DNA of 64,000 nucleotides from the NCBI GenBank assembly GCA_021186555.1, contig JAJKFL010000003.1:41870408-41934407 (forward strand), in the 5' to 3' direction. Under the pieces are notes generated by a model. It worked only from the letters and a program-made list of their open reading frames with translations. It had not been told where the DNA came from and made no database searches. The position numbers and the translations under genes were made by a program. This document shows, piece after piece, positions 36,603 to 45,977 of this stretch. Position 1 is the stretch's first letter, and each line of letters opens with the position of its first letter. The DNA comes from Reticulitermes speratus (Eukaryota > Arthropoda > Insecta > Blattodea > Rhinotermitidae).

Positions 36603-37128
36603 AGCAAAGGAATACAAACCCAACACGCCAATCTATTTTGGCGTGTTGGGTTTGTATTCCTTTGCTCTGAATATATTGGCGTGTTGGGTTTGTATTCCTT
36701 TGCTCTGAATATATTGGCGTGTTGGGTTTGTATCCCTTTGCTCTGAATATATTGGCGTGTTGGGTTTGTATCCCTTTGCTCTGAATATATTGGCGTGTTG
36801 GGTTTGTATCCCTTTGCTCTGAATATATTGGCGTGTTGGGTTTGTATCCCTTTGCTCTGAATATATTGGCGTGTTGGGTTTGTATCCCTTTGCTCTGAAT
36901 ATATTGGCGTGTTGGGTTTGTATTCCTTTGCTCTGAATATATTGGCGTGTTGGGTTTGTATTCCTTTGCTCTGAATATATTGGCGTGTTGGGTTTGTATC
37001 CCTTTGCTCTGAATATATTGGCATGTTGGGTTTGTATCCCTTTGCTCTGAATATATTGGCGTGTTGGGTTTGTATCCCTTTGCTCTGAATATATTGGCGT
37101 GTTGGGTTTGTATCCCTTTGCTCTGAAT
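36603..37128 (+). repeat. 38-bp minisatellite, 13 direct copies and one inverted
   Basis: The unit reads TTGGCGTGTTGGGTTTGTAT then CCCTTTGCTCTGAATATA (TTCC instead of TCCC in some copies). Thirteen direct copies run from about 36640 to 37128. One inverted copy at 36603-36633 forms a hairpin with the first direct copy. The period is not a multiple of three and the unit lacks stops on the minus strand, so all three minus frames stay open and give false proteins of 176-217 residues. Confidence 0.95.
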
Positions 37129-37172
37129 AACTCCCTGATGAAGGCACTCCGGTGCCGAAACATGTAGCAGTT
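37129..37172 (+). ncRNA. Hammerhead-like motif, minisatellite element
   Basis: AACTCC (helix I), CTGATGA (37135-37141), A, GGCAC-TCCG-GTGCC (helix II, perfect), GAA, ACATGT, A, then GCAGTT (37167-37172), which pairs with AACTCC at five of six positions. The mirror copy on the minus strand (36553-36596) has AACTAC, CTGATGATGGCAC, AACG, GTGCCGAAACATGCA and GGAGTT. Confidence 0.5.
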
Positions 37173-37235
37173 TTACACTTGTTCTTGAACATATTCTACT
37201 AAGTGCATACGTTGGTTGATGTATTAAGACTAGTT

Positions 37236-37846
37236 TCATAATTAACATACACGTCTTCTTCTTCTCCTCCTCCTAATTCTAAATTCAGTTTCAATTCCGT
37301 TTCTTGCAGTGCCACTTAAAACAATTTTTTGACACTTTCGCATTTTTATTTGAGTTTGTGGACCACGTGTTTATATACTTGTGATATTTAAACCCAGAGA
37401 ATTCAAATGTGATAAGTAGTCCGTAGTTTAGTCTTTATAGATAATCTGTGTTCAGCTATGATACATTCTGCAAAATACAATAATATTTTCCAGCTTCGAC
37501 ATTCTAAGATTTTAAACTTTCCTGATGGCGCTGAAACATTTTTCTCATTTCTGGAGCTAATTTTCATTGTAATGTATAATCAACAATCAATCTGCCTAGA
37601 GTAAAGTATGAAAAAGTTTCTATTAATCTACTCTTCTTCCATAATTTATTTTATTCGTTCAGCTCATTGGAATATTTTCACTGTAATGCAAGTATAACAC
37701 TCAGCTATAAACTTCACTTTTACCTCTGTCGCATGCCCTGATTTATTAAAATGTTAATTAGTTCTCCCTCAGATTCAACAAGAGTTTCCATTTTGTTCAG
37801 TAAATATAAAGGTAAAAGCAAAAGTAAAGTAATTTGTCTCTGTGCG
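37236..37846. other. Spacer
   Basis: AT-rich, with no recognised feature. Confidence 0.4.
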
Positions 37847-37847
37847 G

Positions 37848-37995
37848 AATTCAGCACCATAGGAAGAATAAGGCTACATGTTTCGGCTAAACATGATAAG
37901 CCATCATCAGTTCTACTTACAAGAATTCTTGTAACTGGACCTGATGATGGTTTATGTTTAGCCGAAACATGTAACCTTACTCTTTCTGAATGTAA
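37848..37995. mobile_element. Short foldback element with two hammerhead-like cores
   Basis: About 148 bp. The left arm (minus: CTGATGATGGCTTATC...TTAGCCGAAACATGTAGCC, 37875-37910) mirrors the right arm (plus: CTGATGATGGTTTATG...TTAGCCGAAACATGTAACC, 37941-37973). They meet at ACAAGAATTCTTGT, itself a palindrome. The outer ends TTCAGCACC... and ...TTTCTGAATG also correspond. Confidence 0.75.
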
Positions 37996-38040
37996 CGTAG
38001 TGTTGACGGATTTAAACATTCATTTCTACATGCTTGCTTT

Positions 38041-38300
38041 CTTAACATCGACAGTAGATGGAATTAAATGGATACCTTCACGTTCCGGCCACCTTATATC
38101 CGAAGAATATCCCTTTCCCCCTTCCCCCCTCCCAGTACCAATAGGAAAGGAAAGGCTGATTGGAGACTTGTAGCTGGTCTGCACGCTGTGGGGAAGAAGA
38201 AATAATTGACCCTGCCTGGAATTGAACCCTGACTCCTTATTCTACCAGACAGTAGACTGGTTATTATACTGACTGAGCTACTACGGCTCCTTCCGTTTTG
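38041..38300 (-). mobile_element. tRNA-derived SINE, family C-like
   Basis: The minus strand begins GGAGCCGTAGTAGCTCAGTC (A box) and has GGGTTCAATTCCAGGCAGGG (B box) about 50 nt later, then a body ending in the complement of GATACCTTCACGTTCCGGCC. That ending is like family C. The head differs from the copy at 1242. Confidence 0.65.
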
Positions 38301-38944
38301 TATGGTATAACATGAATCCACTTAAATCTACTCATGTGTAGCAGTTCCCCACTTCGTGTGGAATATTCTAATAAACTGATCTGTTGACTTTATACAGCAC
38401 ATAAACATCAAATAATTTTCTGACCTACATTTTCGTTTCTTTTCCAGTAATTTTTTTCAGTATAAATGTAATATGCGTACTGTATGTACCTCTCCTAAAG
38501 CCACATTATTCTTCCAGTCATTATGACTCACAAACGGGAAGGCTACTACGAAAGGGAGAAAAACTACAGTAGATGGCAAACTTCGAAAGAATAAGAACGG
38601 GGAAAAAAACTGCAGGTTTTGTTATGGAAGCTCCACAAGTCTTTAGACATTTTGAGGCTTTCTCTTTTTAACACTCCTTTATTACTGCGTTCTTACTACG
38701 ATTATTAGAGTAAATCAGACACTGATGGTAGCTCATTCAACTCCAATAAAATATTGCAAATATTTCACTTGCATTATTAGGCCAATTTGCTATAGTTCAT
38801 ACGCGTACTGCCTTAAAGAAAATTACTGCTTTACATTGCTGGTGTAATGAACGGAACTGTGTGAAACGCAGCACATCTGAGACGCTGCTTACTGAACGAC
38901 ACAACAAACATTTATTTGTCTGCACTCACCAAATCAACAGAACA

Positions 38945-38998
38945 TGGTATTGGCACTGGAACACTTACCTGAAACAAAAGAAATAAAAAAGTAAAGAA
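38945..38998 (-). other. Candidate recursive splice site, minus strand
   Basis: Read on the minus strand, TTTACTTTTTTATTTC and TTTTGTTTCAG run directly into GTAAGTGTTCC; the junction is at 38970/38969. This fused acceptor-donor with a long pyrimidine tract fits the (Y)nNCAG|GTAAGT consensus of intron ratchet points. The candidate coding segments at 39175-39450 and 40900-41034 lie upstream on the same strand. Confidence 0.45.
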
Positions 38999-39174
38999 CA
39001 AGCAGGGGAGACATTTGCACATGCTACATGAGAACTATTTCACTGCTTGGGTACCACCACTGGAGAATGTGGAAAATAATTAAGAACAGCGAAGTGCATA
39101 CAGCGGTTTTATTTAATATTGTTTGTTTAGCAAATTGCATATTCTTTCGGGGAGCACAGTTCACAGAGACTGCA

Positions 39175-39450
39175 CTAAATTCCTGCTGCGTGTGATGATG
39201 TAATTGCTGGCTGAAATTCTTTCGTAATTCTTGAGAGAATAGTAACTGTTTCATCAACTGCATTGCAATAGAACGCAAGGCCTGTGCCAACTGTAACGGT
39301 TAGACCACCCCATGCAATAATTGTATAGGCAATGGTGGGGTGCAGTTGGAAGAAAGATTTTACGGTTTCTTGTGGATGAAATTCCCAACAAGAAACGTGT
39401 TCCTTGGCGGTGTCTGGAAAGGTAGGGCACAAGCAGGACGATGCTGACAA
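39175..39450 (-). other. Possible coding segment with a membrane helix
   Basis: An open frame of about 91 codons contains HPQETVKSFFQLHPTIAYTI and then AWGGLTVTVGTGLAFYC, a plausible transmembrane segment, followed by a polar tail NAVDETVTILSRITKEF. An acceptor-like TTTCCGTTTCCTCGTGTACTTAG precedes it near 39458. No family recognised. It is more protein-like than its surroundings but unproven; a different frame overlaps at 39024-39290. Confidence 0.3.
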
Positions 39451-39672
39451 CCCACTAAGTACACGAGGAAACGGAAAATGATTCGCGGAAATCTTAATTT
39501 GTTATCACGGTAGAACACTTTCTTATACGACTGTTATCGGTGAATCGCTGCATGACCACAGCGGTCTGTATTAGGGAAAGCCGAGTTTAATGTAGGGATA
39601 TTACGAATGTGTCGCTCTGCATACTTGCGCACATACAGACATGAAGTAACCTGTTAAGATAAAGCTGTACTA

Positions 39673-39900
39673 CAGCGTTTCCCAACCAGGGTAAAACATC
39701 TTTAGGGGTCCCGCGAGAAATATAAATATATAACAATATTTAAATACCGCAAAAAATTCCAAATAACCCTAGAAATATAGCGGGGGTTTTTGGGCGACAA
39801 TTGGCAATACTGGAGTAATCTCCCTGGGCTATCAACTGCCTCTTTTTTCCTGGCCTATAAACGTTTGAGATAGAAAAATAATTTTAGGCGTCCCATTGAA
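39673..39900 (+). mobile_element. Possible hAT element end
   Basis: CAGCGTTTCCCAACCAGGGT...GGGGTCCCGCGAGA resembles the CAG.G.TTCCCAACC terminus of hAT transposons. I found no matching inverted end or 8-bp duplication, so it may be a broken copy. The end coordinate is arbitrary. Confidence 0.3.
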
Positions 39901-40890
39901 CAAAGACTTCCTTTGAAGCTGATAGTCGGTCAACTAGCTTCAGAAATATTTCACCTTTTATACAAGTATAAGATGAATCGTCGCGTTCACAAGAACCTGT
40001 CAACAGATCCTGTCCTCAACCAGGCGAATCCACTAGCACCTTAAGGTAAAAACGACACACAAACAATAGATTTAGCATGAATATAAAAGAAAATATTGAG
40101 GTGTCGTGTGTTTATTTAAAAGCCTATGTGACCGAAATGGGGAATAAAAGTGTAAGCAACAATCGTATATGTTATTTCATACAACCTTTGACATACTAAG
40201 TAATACAATAAATTTTATATAGCTGGACGCTATCCACAATATATTTAAAGCATTAGAAGAAGAAACAGGATTACAGTAGCGTTCTAATGTAGAGCAGACG
40301 GTGGGAGAAAGACTTATGGAAATGCGTACAATGAAACTAAGAATGATTTGCTTAAGAATAGGCCTATAATTTAAGAAATCTGATACTGAATTGCTAACAG
40401 ATCTGTTACGTTTATGACACTTGTACATCACTATAATGTGAATTGAACTACTATATACTATATACTTCTTCTAGCACTAGGTACAACGAAAATAGGTTAC
40501 AATTTTACACTCTACGTAAAGGGCTATTTAAGATCAAAATATTTTATACAGAAGTATAACGATAACATAAATAAATTCTGAAGTTCTAATTTTTTTTTAA
40601 ACTTTTAATAACTCGTTAATATAAGTGAATAAATTTATTTATATATTCTTAGACATATTACTGTAAGAAGTAGAAGTTCGAATAATTTTACGTAAAAATT
40701 AAATGAGCGTTTTATTTAAGAGTTCACACGTGTGTCACTGCTCACGTGGGCATGACCTGCTTTCTCGAAATATGATGGGTTTAAGATAATAAGTAATCTA
40801 CTGCCACTTAAAGTAAGTAAATGCACATGTATTATTTCTTTCCCGTGTCCTCATGCTCCATTTTAATATTACCCTTGCTACTGAGCACAG
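39901..40890. other. Spacer
   Basis: AT-rich. Only an 84-codon minus frame (40177-40431), with no recognised motif. Confidence 0.35.
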
Positions 40891-40899
40891 AACTCTCAC

Positions 40900-41034
40900 C
40901 TGGTCCCCTCCTTCAGGTCCTCCGACCAAAATTCTGACGTAATTGCTTCTTCTCCCAAGCGTGCTACAAGTTCGCCTATCTCATAATAAACTCCTGATTG
41001 TGCAATTTCTTTTCGTCCTCCTAGTACTTCCTCC
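40900..41034 (-). other. Candidate coding exon, minus strand (135 nt)
   Basis: The acceptor GATATTTTCCCATAACAG ends at 41035 and the donor GGGACCAG|GTGAGAG starts at 40899. The frame between is open and protein-like: EEVLGGRKEIAQSGVYYEIG and ELVARLGEEAITSEFWSEDL, then KEGT. 135 nt is a whole number of codons. The peptide is charged, with an E-I-G-E-L-V-A-R-L-G core. I do not recognise the family, and it could instead belong to a dispersed repeat. Confidence 0.35.
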
Positions 41035-41720
41035 CTGTTATGGGAAAATATCTACCTCAGCCCTGTATTCTCATGCACTCAAAATGTACGCTCATCTCGT
41101 GGTATGAAAGGCGGTTATGTGCACAAAAAACATCAGAGTAATTGTAGTTGTGTAGGTTTAATTCTTCGCTGAAAGCAAAAAATAACTACACTGAATTAAC
41201 CGATAGTCTTAAAGCAGCTCAAGATCTTTGCAAATAGCCGTCAAACTTCCTTACACGAAGTACCACGCCCTAGAACAAGACGTGATTTTTTATTTTCAAG
41301 TTGGCAGTACATTTAGAATATGTACAGAACCGCTTGAAAGTTCATTTTCAAAGTGGCAGTGTACCCGGGCAGGTGACGCGTCACAGTGACGGATGACAAC
41401 AATTTCCGGGCGTTCTCAGGAGTCCATCATGGAAGTAAAGGAAAGAGACGAAGGGTGGAGAGACAGTGATGAACTATGAGAGAGGAAGGAGAGGCAGACA
41501 GGGAAATAGTAAAGGATATGTAATATTCATACAACGACTGCAATCGTTAGGCCATCATTCTTTCATTATTGACACTTTCCCCATTAACTTTAGTACAGTG
41601 CTAAAAGAGTGTCACATTTCGCAATGTAATACCGAACAGAGCTGTACACACTTTCTTTGGCAGAAACATTTTTCTTGCTGTCAGTTCATTAGTTCTTTGA
41701 CTGAACTAATATAATGCTAC
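41035..41720. other. Spacer
   Basis: No recognised feature. Short frames only. Confidence 0.4.
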
Positions 41721-41735
41721 TTATTTCAATTACAT

Positions 41736-41999
41736 TTCTTTTCCTATGGCTCGACAGCCCTATATGGGCCTGGGCCTCCTCGTTTCGTCGAGGTTTCATG
41801 ATCACACACATCTGAGACACACCACATCGGTAGAACTCCTCTGGACGAGTGACCAGCCCGTCGCAGAGACCTCTGCTTGACAACACACAACACTCACAAG
41901 AGACAGACATCCATGCCCCCGATGGGATTCGAACCCACGATCCTAGTAAGCGAGCGGCCGAAGACCCACGCCTTAGACCGCACAGCCACTGGAATCGGC
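41736..41999 (-). mobile_element. SINE family A, third copy
   Basis: Minus-strand copy, TTCTTTTCC (tail) to GGAATCGGC (head). A perfect 13-bp target duplication ATTTCAATTACAT is at 41723-41735 and 42000-42012. The B box (GGGATTCGAACCC on the plus strand) and the Leu/Ser-like A box are intact. The 105-codon minus frame across it is a read-through of the SINE. Confidence 0.92.
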
Positions 42000-42295
42000 A
42001 TTTCAATTACATACGTCAATAAAATATTTCAAACTATGAAAATATACGGCTGCGGTACGGATAAATTATCCTGCAGGACTTAAATACAGCAAGGAAAACT
42101 CCTGGGTCCAAGCAAAATATAATTTCACCCGCAAACAAATAAACATATTCAACAGAGGACAACTATAAATGATAGAAAAGTTGAGAAAACATGACCAAAA
42201 AATCTATTGTTACGTGAGAACTTACGTTGACTTGGGAGCAATTTCGAAATGTTTTTTAAGTGCGATGTAAAAGGGACGTGGGTGGAAACGATGAC

Positions 42296-42318
42296 GGGGG
42301 GGGGGGGGGGGGGGGGGG
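42296..42318 (+). repeat. Poly(G) run of 23
   Basis: Uninterrupted G tract. Potential quadruplex or polymerase-slippage site. Confidence 0.95.
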
Positions 42319-43835
42319 AGAAAACAAAAAGCAAGACTTAAAACTGCAACGTTTCCATTTGGTTAATGAAAAACAACGTATGTTTAAGCCTTCTGCAGTC
42401 TCTCTTCAAGCTCTTCCATTTCTTTCCTTACTTTGCGTTTGGTTACTAAAAATCTCATACCAAACTTTCATTTACCATTTAACTTCTTTCCACCCCCCCT
42501 CCAGAACATTCACTCCTTTTCTAAACAGCTTTAACTTGCGCAAAATTTCACCTCACGTTTTATCGACGTAGTAAAAATTCATTCCCTTCTTTCTAACCCC
42601 CTCTTCTCTTAACCAGCTTCCGCTCTGAGTTCGAGATAACACAGTCCCAACACCCAACCCACCAACTTCAAGTGGTTTCATCGTTAATTTTGGACCTGAC
42701 TGAATAATAATAATACTTTGAACGGCTTTTATAAGAACTCTGATAAGCCCCTCAATGAGCTATCCAAACGTACGGGCTAACTTGTTACATATTGAGCCTC
42801 CATTATACACAGAGGTACGTTCTTTGTGCAATTGCTATCAAAAGTATCATTTGGCTTGACAGAAAAGTTAGCTGCCCTGCATTTAACGTTTTACTCAGTG
42901 GAAGAATCCGATAAAGAGATTTAGGTTAAGAGAGGACACTTGTTATAGTACGTGGAGCTTGAGGCTTCACAAGCATGCTCGAAATTAAAATATTACATGG
43001 AGCGGAAAATATTTCCTCTATCTTGATACGAGTCGACGTGTTTCAATTTTCAATTTAGAGAGGATTATGCTGTTCAAGGACCCTTATTTTATCAAGCATT
43101 TTACAGAGAAGCAGGGTTAACTGCAACCATTTTTATGAAGCCCAGGATAATTAAGAAACACTGCAACGAAATTTAGTGGGGCTTAAGGGAAATGTTTTAA
43201 TGAATTGCGGATGTGTTTTTAAAAAATAGTAACTGCATTCCCTAAATTCTAAAGCTTATATTACCAAATTATGGTTCAGATTGTAAATACATAAATGTAA
43301 CAATATTTAACAAATGATCCCATATCAAGTAAGCTTTAACAGTTATAAATAAATACCGCTAAAACAGGTTGTTAGAAATTATTTAGAAATCTGTTAACTG
43401 ACCCCCAAAGTGTCGTAACCAAATACTCAACAAATACTCGCAAGCAACTAATTCCATATTATTACTGTCTAAACTAAACAAATGACGTTAATGTCATCAT
43501 CATCATCAGATATTACAACCCAAATCGTTTCATATTTCAGTTTCCAGAAATTCCCAAAACTGCAAAATATATTTCCCAGCACAACTCTTGTGAAACTGCC
43601 CCAGTGTGCAGACAATCACACTCATTGCGTGGCTGCAGCTGTTGCCACTGAGCTTGGACAGAGCCTCAAAAAGCTTTAAATTTTTGAAAATACAAAGTTG
43701 ATTATACTGTTCAAAGACTTTGTGAACAAATAAACCGAATATATAATGGTAAATTAATATAAATTGTGTGATACATTGTGTCGCATGTTAATAATATTCA
43801 CATACCTACCTAAACTCCACCTTAAATGTCTTTCA
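42319..43835. other. Spacer with one unrecognised frame
   Basis: The plus frame 43482-43679 ends CVAAAVATELGQSLKKL and follows an acceptor-like CGTTTCATATTTCAG. There is no homology I can name and no donor before the stop. The frame at 42260-42571 starts in the poly(G) run. Confidence 0.3.
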
Positions 43836-44330
43836 TCCTGTAGTGTCTCACGACAGGTATATAGGCTCTTCCAAAGCGAGTTCTCCATACATTGCAATCT
43901 AGTGCTTCCTCCTTCAATTTCCAGTATCCTCTCGTTTCCTTAAGGTCATCCAGTAGGTGTTTATGCCTTCTTCCTCGTCTTTCTGTCACGTATATCCTTC
44001 CCTCGATCTTTCCTTAAATAATGTGTTTTATAACACAGTTCCTACGCAGAATATGACCAATCCAGTTAGCCTTCCCCTTTTTATTGTATGTAGGACCTTG
44101 ACTCCTCCTTGACTCCATGTAATACTTCATTTCTCACACGATCGATCCAACTGATCTTCTCCATCCTCGTCCAGCATCACATTTTAAACTTTCCAGGTAT
44201 TTCTGGTCGACGTTCGCAAGTACCCACGTTTCAGCACCATACAAAGCTATGCTCCAAATGTAGCACTTTATTATTAGTTTCTTCCTTAAATTTAAGTCCA
44301 ATTTGCTGGTGAAAAGAAGCTTCTTCGTGT
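43836..44330 (-). pseudogene. LINE ORF2 C-terminal region, decayed
   Basis: The minus strand encodes SIALYGAETWVLANVDQKYL near 44240 (the ALYGAETW motif downstream of the LINE reverse transcriptase domain). It then ends, in shifted frames, with the RKQLLDDLK / GRGY-type tail near 43850. Stops and frameshifts are frequent. It is the same LINE family as 2579-2850 but reaches further upstream. Confidence 0.75.
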
Positions 44331-45230
44331 TGAACTTAACGTGTGTTTATTTATATATCTATTATATAGATAATAGAGTTTCCATAATTGACAGATACCT
44401 AAACCTGTTTTTCAGACGAAAGGTAAAATAGGTGGAGGTTAAATGCACACATCACTAACAGCGGCAATATGTTACGCACGTACAGACTCTGTCTTTCAGA
44501 AGTAAGAAGTTCAACTTCATAAAATGACTTACCTCACGTACCATCAATCTGGGGATTGCAACGTTCTGGAGGAATTACCAAGAGGGTTTAACAGGCCGGA
44601 GATGCTTATTCATATCTAGGATTAAGAAGTACATGACACTTCTCCATTCTCCAAACTTTCGAATAAATAAGAATGAATGCAGGGTAAGGAAGAGTCAGTC
44701 ATATCCCTAGGGCTTAGCATGGCCCATCTAGATGTTGAAGAGTGGGCTTAACCATTCTCTGTTATGATAGAGAAGGCTGTTGTTTTGCTAGTTCATTTCC
44801 TTTTGTGCTGCATGGAGAGAGTGAGAGAGGGAGTGGAAGAGAGGGAGAGTTTGTAGCTGTGAGAAATGGTTAGCAAACCGGAGTAGGAAAACCCGGTAGA
44901 ACTCATAGAGGGTTCATGACAAACAATGGACGACCCCGTTTACGACGAAGTAGACTGGTACAGTTTCCGGTAATCCTCTTGACGTCATGGAAAAGACAGG
45001 AATTGCGTTGAGGTTTGAGGGAAGGAAGATCACTTGCTTGTGAGAGATGGAGAGGAGGGGGTGCAGGAAATTACTGGTAGGAGACGGGATAAGAGTAGGC
45101 GGGATGTTCATGATGAAACTAAGGATACCTGATAAAGGCGAAGAACAGGGATCTCAAACTTCTGGTGTCTATATTTACAATCAAAGCAAATTACAACTTA
45201 ATATTTAGTTACGTTTCAAGTGTTCCGGGA
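44331..45230. other. Spacer
   Basis: Purine-rich near 44820-44850 (GAGAGAGTGAGAGAGGGAG). A donor-like GTGAG|GTAAGT lies on the minus strand at about 44530, without a clear exon. Nothing else was recognised. Confidence 0.35.
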
Positions 45231-45257
45231 CATTAGGACGTGCAGATTCTTAAATAA

Positions 45258-45296
45258 TTACCACGTTTCGAAGGATCGTAGCGTCTTCATCTTCAG
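45258..45296 (-). ncRNA. Hammerhead-like motif (weak)
   Basis: Minus strand: CTGAAGA, T, GAAG...CTTC (helix II), GAA, ACGTGGT, A. Helix I is only possible with an internal loop (CTTGA / TTAAG). It belongs to the same structural class as the others but is the least certain. Confidence 0.3.
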
Positions 45297-45977
45297 GGTC
45301 AAGCAGACGAAGAAGAAGAGTAGTAAACAAGCGCCCTTCAACGCAGCGTTAACATCTCAGAAACCTTGAATCTTCATTAAATGTCAGTTTACCTGACTGG
45401 ACGCTAGGCGTTATGCCTATCAGAACGCTTCAACATTCCTAGGACCGTGTACAGCAGGCCACTTCTTTTAAAAGTACATATCATCGATAACCATAGGACC
45501 TTTTACGTTACGTAGGACATTTGTAAGACACAGAACAATGATAATACTCTTGAAAGTTGAAAAAGATAAAGTCCTTGTGTTTATTACGCATTGTACCCAG
45601 AAGGTGTATGGAGGAGTAGAGGTAAACCTATACCACCACCGAATATTAACATCGGCCATAGTGGAGGTCAGTAATAGTAAAATAAGTCTTAGAAATGCGG
45701 AGTGTCGGTCCAGTTACGGACTCTTATGAAGTCGATAATGAATATCTAGGTTTCATTAAGAGCGATGAATTTCTTGGCAAGCTGAGAGACAGACTCTCCA
45801 CAAGGCAACTGATGACGAGTCTACCTGCCTAGTACACGTGTTCAGACTGAATCACACAGCATCAAGCAGAGAATTACAGAACTTGATATAACTTTGGAAA
45901 TGAATCTGTTAATTACATAGCGGTGTTATAAACCTTTTCCGATATGCTTTACTGCGCTGTCAGTATTTAAGTCTATA

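Larger units (their letters stand above)
36496..37231. mobile_element. Foldback element with internal minisatellite
   Basis: Inverted arms: left about 36496-36640 (ATACATCAACCAATTTATGC, GAACAAGTATAAAACTCCTG), right about 37122-37231 (CACTTGTTCTTGAACATATT, GTTGGTTGATGTATTAA). They flank a 38-bp tandem array. Hammerhead-like cores face outward in each arm: minus 36553-36596 and plus 37129-37172. No real protein is encoded. Confidence 0.85.

Noticed and set aside
36640..37128. Regular direct repeats resembling a CRISPR array
   Set aside because: The units are contiguous with no unique spacers, and the DNA is clearly eukaryotic.
36595..37248. Overlapping minus-strand frames of 176-217 codons with a repetitive NIFRAKGYKPNTPIYSEQ-type peptide
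   Set aside because: They are translations of the 38-bp minisatellite. All three frames are open only because the unit has no stop, and there is no start context or homology.
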